The notes below the pieces were generated by a model, which saw only the letters and a list, made by a program, of their open reading frames with translations, had not been told where the DNA came from and searched no databases. Of a stretch of DNA of 39,310 nucleotides, positions 1 through 6,364 are shown in pieces. Made by a program: the position numbers and the translations under genes. The DNA is taken from NCBI GenBank assembly GCA_937915545.1, contig CALGIJ010000013.1, positions 1 to 39,310 on the forward strand, read 5' to 3'. The DNA is from an uncultured Desulfobacterales bacterium (GTDB taxonomy: Bacteria; Desulfobacterota; Desulfobulbia; Desulfobulbales; Desulfocapsaceae). Each line of letters opens with the position of its first letter. The stretch's first letter is position 1.

Positions 1-1702
1 GCCAGTAGTTGGCCAGCGGCTTGCCGGTGAGGGCCTCGGCGATGGCGATCTCGTTCTCGTGGTGCGGGAAGAGGAGATTTCGGCTCGCTGTATGGATGTC
101 CATGGTCGGGCCAAGGTTCCTCGTCGCCATGGCCGAGCACTCGACATGCCAGCTGGGGCGCACATTGCCCCACTCGCTCTCGAAAAAGATGCCCTTTTTC
201 AGCTCTCCCAGGGTCGAACGCTTGAGCAGGGTGAAGTCCCGCGGGTTGTCCTTTTCGTAGTCGTCGAGGTCGACGGTCTTGCCGAGCTGAATCTTGCTCA
301 GGTCGATGCCGGAGAGCCGGCCATATTTCTTGAACTTGCTGATATCGAAGTAGATCGAACCGTGTTTTTCGTAGGCATAGCCCTTGTCCATCAGCTCCCG
401 GGCGATACCGATCATCGCCTGCACGTTTTCGCTGGCCTTGGGGTAGCCCTTGGCCCGCTTCACCCCGAGGGTCTCCATGTCTTCCATGAAACCGGTAATG
501 AAGCCTTCGGTATATTCGCGCAGCGGCTTGCCCGCCTTCTCCGCCCCGGCGATGGTGTTGTCGTCGAGATCGGTGAAATTCATATAGGCATCGACCGCCA
601 GCCCCTTGGCCTCGAGGGTGCGGGTGATGAGGTCGGAGACGATGAAGCGGCGGCACAAGGCGAGATTGGCGACCTCGAAGGCGGTGGGCCCGCAGGAGTA
701 GAAGGTCACCTGCCCCTCTTTCTGGGGGGTGAAGACCTCTTTCTTTTTGCTCCTCGTGTTGAACAGCCAGAGCTGTTTCTTCTTTTCCTCGGTTTTCTTT
801 GGCGGGGTGAACAGCGGTGTGCTGAGATAGCGCTCGCCGCCATCGGGGAGGATGACCACCACCAGGCCTTCTGCGAGGTCCCGGGCATAGTCGATGGCCG
901 CGGCCATGGCCGCGCCGCTGCTCATCCCCACCAGCAGCCCTTCCTTGCCGGCCAGCATCCGCGCCATGGCGAAGGCGCTCTCGTCGTCGATCTGCACGAT
1001 CCTGTCCGGGGCCGACTTGTCGAAGATCCCCGGCTTATAGGACTCCTTCATGTTCTTCAGCCCCTGAATCTTGTGATCGAGGTGCGGCTCGACGGCGATC
1101 ACCTTGACCTGCGGCTGAAATTCATGGAACCAGGCGGCCAGTCCCATGACCGTCCCCGAGGTACCGAGGGTAGCGACGACGTGGGTCACCCGCCCCTCCG
1201 TCTGCTGCCAGATCTCCGGCGCGGTGTGGCGGTAGTGAGCCCGCCAGTTGGCCTCGTTGTTGTACTGGTCGGTGAGGAAATAGCGATCGGGAAACTCGCG
1301 GATCATCTGGTAGGACTTCTCGATGGCCCCATCGGTGGCCCGCGAGGCCGGGGTGAGGAGGATCTCGGCGCCGTAGGCCTGCATGATCTTACGTCGCTCG
1401 ATGCTCGCCGACTCGGGCATCACCAGCACGCAGCGATAGCCCTTGGCGGCGCACACCATGGCCAGGCCGATACCGGTGTTGCCGCTGGTCGCCTCGAGGA
1501 CGATGCGGTCCTTGGTCAGCGCGCCGCTCGCCTCGCCGCCCTCGATCATCGACAGGGCGATGCGCTCCTTCACCGAACCGCCGGGGTTGGCCGACTCCAG
1601 TTTGCCGTAGATGACCACCCGCTCGCTCTTGAAGAGCCGGTTGATGCGGATCAGGGGGGTATTGCCAATGGCGCTCAAGACATTGTCGTGTAACATGGTC
1701 AT
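1..1702 (-). CDS. Fusion of cysteine synthase and a cysteinyl-tRNA-synthetase-like domain (3' end outside window)
   Basis: Residues are counted from the ATG at 1696; an in-frame ATG at 1702 is equally possible and neither has a strong ribosome site. Residues 1-300 are a full PLP-dependent O-acetylserine sulfhydrylase: AIGNTPLIR, NPGGSVKER with the PLP lysine K43, ATSGNTGIGLA, LGTSGTVMG and LPDGGERYLST. A lysine-rich linker at about 305-318 leads without a stop into a class I CysRS-like catalytic domain: LFNTRSKKKEVF, FYSCGPTAFEV, NFTDLDDN, SWHVECSAM and FPHHENEIA. The four expected zinc ligands are present (C335, the Cys of VECSAM, H545, E549). The HIGH signature after CGPT reads NLAL (344-347), and the usual HGGGxDL reads HTASRNL (535-541). 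The KMSKS region lies beyond the window. I infer an active synthase half and a CysRS half that may bind cysteine but is doubtful as a tRNA ligase. Its start lies 49 bp downstream of the dciA-like gene, so the two are probably cotranscribed. Confidence 0.9.
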   Translation of the reverse strand, partial: MTMLHDNVLSAIGNTPLIRINRLFKSERVVIYGKLESANPGGSVKERIALSMIEGGEASGALTKDRIVLEATSGNTGIGLAMVCAAKGYRCVLVMPESASIERRKIMQAYGAEILLTPASRATDGAIEKSYQMIREFPDRYFLTDQYNNEANWRAHYRHTAPEIWQQTEGRVTHVVATLGTSGTVMGLAAWFHEFQPQVKVIAVEPHLDHKIQGLKNMKESYKPGIFDKSAPDRIVQIDDESAFAMARMLAGKEGLLVGMSSGAAMAAAIDYARDLAEGLVVVILPDGGERYLSTPLFTPPKKTEEKKKQLWLFNTRSKKKEVFTPQKEGQVTFYSCGPTAFEVANLALCRRFIVSDLITRTLEAKGLAVDAYMNFTDLDDNTIAGAEKAGKPLREYTEGFITGFMEDMETLGVKRAKGYPKASENVQAMIGIARELMDKGYAYEKHGSIYFDISKFKKYGRLSGIDLSKIQLGKTVDLDDYEKDNPRDFTLLKRSTLGELKKGIFFESEWGNVRPSWHVECSAMATRNLGPTMDIHTASRNLLFPHHENEIAIAEALTGKPLANYW

Positions 1703-1751
1703 CCCGAAAAGGCGTATAAATCGGTAAGGCGAAGACTGTGGCCGGCTGCGG

Positions 1752-2234
1752 TCATCTTTCCTCCCGCCGCCGGCACACCGCGGCAAGATAATGGAAACGC
1801 ACTAGGGCCTCCCGGCATTGCTCGTCGGCGATGCCCGCCGCCTGCCCTTCGATGGCGGCCAGCTCCTCCTCGCTCAACTGCCGGAAACTCACCTTGGCCG
1901 CCCTCTCCTCCCTCGGCGCGAAGGGCTCACCCGTGCCGAGGGTCATCTTGATATCATGCAGCCGCGACAGCCGCAGAGAGCGGTTGAGGCGCTGCAACAG
2001 CTCATGCTTGAGGTACTGCAATTGCTGCATCCACGAGGAGTTCTCCACCTCCAGCCACAGCACCTCGCGCTCGATCTTCAGCGGCCGGCAATGCGCCCGC
2101 AGCTCCTCTTCGACCAGCCCCTCCCAGGAGATGAAGATGGAATGAAGATCGAGCTGCTTTTCCCAGCCCAGGTCACGGGAAAGGTGGGGAAGAATCGTGC
2201 CGACGGGGTCGGAGGTGGGGGTCTTGGCGGCCAT
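1752..2234 (-). CDS. DUF721/DciA-family protein
   Basis: A protein of about 160 residues whose first half (SIFISWEGLVEEELRAHC, EVLWLEVENSSWMQQLQYLK, ELLQRLN) matches the DUF721 fold. In bacteria lacking DnaC/DnaI, this family includes DciA, which interacts with the replicative helicase DnaB and supports its loading. The C-terminal third is charged and helical (EEELAAIEGQAAGIADEQCREAL). I chose the ATG at 2234. The frame stays open to a TTG at 2294, but that extension runs through a terminator-like hairpin and has no coding character. No clear Shine-Dalgarno precedes 2234, so the start is uncertain; a GTG lies six codons upstream. Family membership is recognised with fair confidence. The helicase-loading role is inferred from the family. 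Confidence 0.75.
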   Translation of the reverse strand: MAAKTPTSDPVGTILPHLSRDLGWEKQLDLHSIFISWEGLVEEELRAHCRPLKIEREVLWLEVENSSWMQQLQYLKHELLQRLNRSLRLSRLHDIKMTLGTGEPFAPREERAAKVSFRQLSEEELAAIEGQAAGIADEQCREALVRFHYLAAVCRRREER

Positions 2235-2252
2235 GGCTGTGCGAGGTACCAC

Positions 2253-2277
2253 AAAAAAAGGGCGTTCCCACCCTTTT
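2253..2277 (-). terminator. Rho-independent terminator behind glnA
   Basis: Read on the minus strand, AAAAGGG, an 8-nt loop and CCCTTTT are followed directly by more T residues, giving a run of seven. The hairpin sits about 105 bp after the glnA stop and just before the dciA-like gene, so it should end glnA transcription. Its position also argues against the longer dciA start at 2294. Confidence 0.6.
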
Positions 2278-2326
2278 ACTGAGAAAATGCGCAATTGGCA
2301 AGCCCTGCCACCACCACCAACGCCAA

Positions 2327-2356
2327 GAGCCCGCCATCCCGGAGGACGGCGGGCTC
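2327..2356 (-). repeat. Strong stem-loop 3' of glnA
   Basis: The arms GAGCCCGCC and GGCGGGCTC pair perfectly over 9 bp around a 12-nt loop, starting 27 bp after the glnA stop. No T-run follows on either strand. It probably works as an mRNA 3'-end stabiliser or a first pausing hairpin ahead of the T-rich terminator further down. Confidence 0.6.
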
Positions 2357-2382
2357 ACAGGTGACCGTGGGCTATGCGGCGC

Positions 2383-3711
2383 TCAATAGACGCTGAGATA
2401 CTCCTCCAGTTCCCATTCGGTGACCGCGGTGCGGAAGCGATCCCACTCTTTCTCCTTGGCCTGGACATATTTCTCGAAGATATGCTCGCCAAGGGTGGGC
2501 ACGGCGATATGGCTGGCTTTGAGCTCCTCCACCGCCTCCTTGAGGCTGGCGGGCATGACGGCGATCCCTTCAGCGGCCATCTCGGCGGCGGTCATCTTGA
2601 AGATGTCGCGTTTGACTTCCGGCGGCGGCGCCAGGTTGTTGCGCACCCCGTCGAGACCGGAGTTGAGCATCATGGCAAAGGCGAGATAGGGGTTGCAGGT
2701 CGGATCGGGGCAGCGCACCTCAGTGCGGGTGGAAAGCCCCCTGGCGGCCGGGATGCGGATCAGGGCGGAGCGGTTCGACGCCGACCAGGCACAGTACACC
2801 GGGGCCTCGTAGCCCGGCACCAAACGCTTATAGGAGTTGACCAGCGGATTGGTGACCGCCGAGAAGGCCCTGGCGTTTTTGAGGATGCCGGCGATATAGG
2901 AATAGGCCACCTGGGAGAGCTTCAAGGGGTCCTTCTCGTCGAAGAAGGCGTTGGTGCCGTCGACATTGAACAGGCTCTGGTTGGTATGCATCCCCGAGCC
3001 GTTGATGCCGAAGATAGGTTTGGGCATGAAGGTCGCGTAGAGCCCGTATTTCGAAGCGATGGACTTGACCACCCACTTGAAGGTGACGGTATTGTCGGCG
3101 GCGGTCAGGGCATCGGCATACTTGAAGTTGATCTCATGCTGGCCCTCTGCCACCTCGTGATGCGACGCCTCGATCTCGAAGCCCATCTTCTCCAGGGTCT
3201 CGATGATCTCGCGGCGGCAGTCGCCGCCCTTGTCCTCGGGGTCTAGGGAGAAATAGCCGGCCACATCGCTGGTGATGGTCGTCGGCAGGCCCTCCTCGTC
3301 CTTTTCAAAGAGGAAGAACTCAGCCTCGGTGCCGACGTTCATGGTGTAACCAAGCTTTTTCGCCTCGGCCAGCACGCGCTTGAGATTGACCCGCGGGCAA
3401 CCGGCGAAGGGAGTGCCGTCCGCCTTGTAGACATCGCAGATGATACGCGCGGCGGCGATGCCCGACTTATTGCGCCAGGGGAGGATGGTAAAGGTATTGT
3501 AATCGGGCTTGAGGTACATGTCCGATTCGTCGATGCGCACGAAGCCGTCGATGGACGAACCGTCGAACATCATGTTGCCGTCCAGGGCCTTTTCGATCTG
3601 GCTCTTGGGGATGGCGACATTCTTCATGAAGCCGAAGATATCGACGAACTGGAGGCGGAAGAACTGGATGTTCTCGTCCTCGATGATGTGCATTATTTCT
3701 TCTCTGGTCAT
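2383..3711 (-). CDS. glnA: Glutamine synthetase, type I alpha
   Basis: This enzyme makes glutamine from glutamate, ammonia and ATP as a cytoplasmic dodecamer. The 442-residue length and the motifs MFDGSSIDGF, GTEAEFFLF, GINGSGMHTNQSL, the active-site stretch NRSALIRIPAA and the loop EVRCPDPTCNPY are those of GlnA. The ATG at 3711 is preceded by AGGAGAAAGGA at good spacing. The frame extends 29 codons further upstream, but that part is low complexity and lacks a ribosome site. The region holding the adenylylation tyrosine in GSI-beta (NLYDLP) reads NLAPPP, and the C-terminus (NIYVM-like DIFKMTAAEM) resembles the Bacillus-type alpha class. I infer no GlnE-type covalent control and probable feedback regulation. 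It is the last gene of the nitrogen island, separated from glnN by a terminator, so it probably has its own promoter in the 263-bp gap. Confidence 0.95.
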   Translation of the reverse strand: MTREEIMHIIEDENIQFFRLQFVDIFGFMKNVAIPKSQIEKALDGNMMFDGSSIDGFVRIDESDMYLKPDYNTFTILPWRNKSGIAAARIICDVYKADGTPFAGCPRVNLKRVLAEAKKLGYTMNVGTEAEFFLFEKDEEGLPTTITSDVAGYFSLDPEDKGGDCRREIIETLEKMGFEIEASHHEVAEGQHEINFKYADALTAADNTVTFKWVVKSIASKYGLYATFMPKPIFGINGSGMHTNQSLFNVDGTNAFFDEKDPLKLSQVAYSYIAGILKNARAFSAVTNPLVNSYKRLVPGYEAPVYCAWSASNRSALIRIPAARGLSTRTEVRCPDPTCNPYLAFAMMLNSGLDGVRNNLAPPPEVKRDIFKMTAAEMAAEGIAVMPASLKEAVEELKASHIAVPTLGEHIFEKYVQAKEKEWDRFRTAVTEWELEEYLSVY

Positions 3712-3764
3712 TCCTTTCTCCTGGTATCTCGGTTTCTTTTTATACGCTGTAGTGATTTTGGGGC

Positions 3765-3805
3765 ACCGGCGACGGCTGGATCCATCCTGACAAGCCATCG
3801 CCGGT
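3765..3805 (-). promoter_or_regulatory. Long inverted repeat in the glnA leader
   Basis: Two 13-nt arms (minus-strand ACCGGCGATGGCT and AGCCGTCGCCGGT) pair with a single G-U wobble around a 15-nt loop. The element lies after the glnN terminator and 53 nt before the glnA start. No T-run follows it. It could be an RNA structure in the glnA leader or a DNA operator. Its presence is directly visible; its role is unknown. Confidence 0.5.
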
Positions 3806-3912
3806 CGCGACTGTTACTGGTAGCCTGTTCATCCCCTTCTTGCAAGGATTTCTTCGTCAGGGCGGCTGGCGGCCCGCAGGTCGTGCCTTGCGCCCCAGCA
3901 GAGCCTGTCGAA

Positions 3913-3950
3913 TGAAAAGAAAAGCGGCCGCCCCGGCAGGGAGCGGCCGC
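3913..3950 (-). terminator. Rho-independent terminator behind glnN
   Basis: On the minus strand, GCGGCCGC, an 11-nt spacer and GCGGCCGC are followed by TTTTCTTTTC. It begins about 25 bp after the glnN stop. It separates glnN from glnA and implies an independent promoter for glnA. Confidence 0.8.
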
Positions 3951-3974
3951 AAACCTCGTAAAAACCTTCGCCGC

Positions 3975-6155
3975 TCAGCGGATGAAGAGCATCTCCTGAT
4001 AGGATGGCAGCGGCCACAGGTCGTCGGCCACTACCGACTCCAGGGCGTCGGCATAGCGGCGCACCTCGAGCATGACCGGCAGCACCTTGTTGCACATATA
4101 GGTGGCGTGGGCCAGGGTGTCGCCGCCCTCGTGGGCGAGCAGCTTCTCCAGCTTGTCGACCTCCGCCTGCATGAGGCGCAGCTTGGTGGTGACATCCTCG
4201 AGGGCGACCATCTTGAAATCGTGGCTGATGGCCTTGAGGTGGGCGCAGGTCTTGGCCAGCTCGCCCTGATAGCGCATGGCCGCCGGGAAGATGACGGTGC
4301 GCGCCAGACGGATGACCAGGTTGGCTTCGGTGGCGACCACCTTGACATACTGCTCGAGGTAGATCTCCTGACGACTCTTCAACTCTGCGGCAGACAGCAC
4401 CCCATAGGTGGTGAACAGGTCCACCACTTCCTTGCTGGACAGCACCGGCAGGGCCTCCGGGGTGGTCTTGAGGTTGGGCAGGCCGCGCTTGACCGCCTCC
4501 TTGTGCCAAGCCTCGGAATAGCCATCGCCATTGAAGATGACCGCGTCGTGATCCTTCATGATGCCCTGCAGCAGCTTCTGCACGCCTGCGTTGAACTGCG
4601 TTTTATTGACCTTGCCAAGCTTCTCCAACTCGGTGGCGACGAAGTCGAGGGACTCGGCCATCATCGTGTTGAGGGCCACCTGGGCCCCGGCGATGGAGTG
4701 GGACGAGCCGACGGCGCGGAACTCGAAACGGTTGCCGGTGAAGGCGAAGGGACTGGTGCGGTTGCGGTCGCCCGGGTCCATGGGCAGCGGCGGCAGGGTG
4801 TCGACACCGATGTTCATGACCCCTTTCTGCTTGGAACCCTTGACCTCGCCCTTCTTGATCTGCTCGAAGACGTCGGCCAGCTGCGCGCCGAGATAGACGC
4901 TCATGATCGCCGGCGGCGCCTCGTTGGCGCCGAGGCGGTGGTCGTTGGAAGCCGAGGCCACAGTGGCGCGCAGCAGGGCACCATACTTGTGCAGGGCACG
5001 GATGGCGGCGGCGCAGAAGACCAGGAACTGGGCGTTGGCATGGGGGGTGTCGCCCGGGTCGAAGAGGCTGCCCAGCTCGGCGTTGCCGATGGAGTAATTG
5101 AGGTGCTTGCCGGAGCCGTTAATGCCGGCGAAGGGCTTCTCGTGCAGCAGGCAGACCATGCCGTAGCGCTTGGCGACGCTGCGCAGAGTGGTCATCACCA
5201 GCTGGTTGTGGTCGGCGGCGAGATTGCCCTGCTCATAGATGGGGGCGATCTCGAACTGGCTCGGCGCCACCTCGTTATGACGGGTCTTCACCGGGATGCC
5301 AAGCTTGAAGAGCTCACGCTCGACTTCCATCATAAAGGAGAGGACACGGCGCGGGATGACCCCGAAATACTGATCCTCGAACTCCTGGCCCTTGGCGGAT
5401 GGAGCGCCGAAGAGGGTGCGCCCGGCGATAAGCAGGTCGGGACGGGAGAAGACGAAGTTACGGTCGATGAGGAAGTACTCCTGCTCCGGCCCGGCAAAGG
5501 CGGTCACCGGCAGCTTGCTGTTGACTCCGAAGAGCTTGAGCACCCTCTTGGCCTGCTTGTTGAGGGCCTGCAGAGAGCGCAGCAGCGGCGTCTTCTTGTC
5601 GAGGGCTTCGCCGGTCCAGGAGACGAAGGCAGTGGGGATGCAGAGAAAGGTGCCGTTGGGGTTCTCGAGGAGATAGGCCGGGCTGGTGACATCCCAGGCG
5701 GTATAGCCACGCGCCTCGAAGGTGGCGCGCAAGCCGCCGGAAGGGAAGGACGAGGCGTCGGGCTCGCCCTGGATGAGCATCTTGCCGGAGAACTCGGCCA
5801 GGGCGCCGCCCTCGCCGTCCGGAACAAGGAAGGAATCGTGCTTCTCGGCGGTTAGACCGGTGAGGGGGTAGAAGACATGGGTGAAATGAGTGGCGCCTTT
5901 TTCGATCGCCCAGTCCTTCATGGCGTTGGCCACCACATCGGCCACCGAGGCGTCGAGCTTCTCGCCGAAGGCGATGGTCCGCTTCAAGGACTTGTAGACA
6001 TGCCCGGGAAGACGCTCTTTCATCACCTTGTCGTTGAAGACATTGGAGCCGAACATATCGGTCGGTTTCGTCCCGCTGAAGTTGAGCGGGGCATGGGATG
6101 GCTTGTAGTTGATGATTGCCGAGATGGCGTTGAGACGGGCCTGAATTCCACTCAT
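3975..6155 (-). CDS. glnN: Glutamine synthetase, type III
   Basis: A 726-residue protein, the usual size of GSIII, unlike GSI at about 440-470. Recognisable stretches are FSGTKPTDMFGSNVFND, GATHFTHVFYPLTG, EKHDSFL, PSGGLRATFEARGYTAWD, GINGSGKHLNYSIGN, ANEAPPAIMSVYLG and NRTSPFAFTGNRFEFRAVG. GSIII catalyses the same ATP-dependent amidation of glutamate and is often induced under nitrogen limitation. I start at the ATG at 6155 because GGAG precedes it; an ATG 13 codons upstream has no ribosome site. It lies between glnD and glnA but has its own upstream region and a strong terminator, so it is probably transcribed alone. Having both GSI and GSIII in one cluster suggests condition-dependent use of the two. 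Confidence 0.95.
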   Translation of the reverse strand: MSGIQARLNAISAIINYKPSHAPLNFSGTKPTDMFGSNVFNDKVMKERLPGHVYKSLKRTIAFGEKLDASVADVVANAMKDWAIEKGATHFTHVFYPLTGLTAEKHDSFLVPDGEGGALAEFSGKMLIQGEPDASSFPSGGLRATFEARGYTAWDVTSPAYLLENPNGTFLCIPTAFVSWTGEALDKKTPLLRSLQALNKQAKRVLKLFGVNSKLPVTAFAGPEQEYFLIDRNFVFSRPDLLIAGRTLFGAPSAKGQEFEDQYFGVIPRRVLSFMMEVERELFKLGIPVKTRHNEVAPSQFEIAPIYEQGNLAADHNQLVMTTLRSVAKRYGMVCLLHEKPFAGINGSGKHLNYSIGNAELGSLFDPGDTPHANAQFLVFCAAAIRALHKYGALLRATVASASNDHRLGANEAPPAIMSVYLGAQLADVFEQIKKGEVKGSKQKGVMNIGVDTLPPLPMDPGDRNRTSPFAFTGNRFEFRAVGSSHSIAGAQVALNTMMAESLDFVATELEKLGKVNKTQFNAGVQKLLQGIMKDHDAVIFNGDGYSEAWHKEAVKRGLPNLKTTPEALPVLSSKEVVDLFTTYGVLSAAELKSRQEIYLEQYVKVVATEANLVIRLARTVIFPAAMRYQGELAKTCAHLKAISHDFKMVALEDVTTKLRLMQAEVDKLEKLLAHEGGDTLAHATYMCNKVLPVMLEVRRYADALESVVADDLWPLPSYQEMLFIR

Positions 6156-6250
6156 AGTGCACGCTCCATATTGGGTTGATTGCTTTCCGGTCATCGTTTG
6201 CGGCCGACTGAGGGCCGACTTGACTGGCGAAAGGTTTGGCCGACTGCCCT

Positions 6251-6278
6251 CTTATAACATTTATAACGTTTTCTGCAA
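6251..6278 (-). promoter_or_regulatory. Candidate sigma-70-type promoter of glnN
   Basis: On the minus strand, TTGCAG and TATAAG are separated by 16 nt, about 96 bp before the glnN start, inside an AT-rich patch unlike the surrounding GC-rich DNA. An overlapping TATAAA could be an alternative -10. The match is by eye only. Confidence 0.4.
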
Positions 6279-6364
6279 AGCGAATTTCAAATTTCGTTAC
6301 ATGTTTGTCATTTTTTTGTCGTAAAAACCCCTCCCCCGAACCCGTCGGAAATGTAGCGCCGGCC

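Noticed and set aside
59..1693. A 544-codon open frame on the plus strand across the cysteine synthase/CysRS-like gene
   Set aside because: It is antisense to a gene with unmistakable family motifs. Its translation is a repetitive His/Gly/Leu/Asp mix typical of the reverse frame of GC-rich genes.
2235..2294. An N-terminal extension of the DUF721/DciA gene to a TTG
   Set aside because: The extension crosses a T-rich terminator hairpin and does not resemble the family.
3840..5855. A 671-codon plus-strand frame antisense to glnN
   Set aside because: Composition artefact of high GC. There are no motifs or ribosome site, and the opposite strand encodes a full GSIII.
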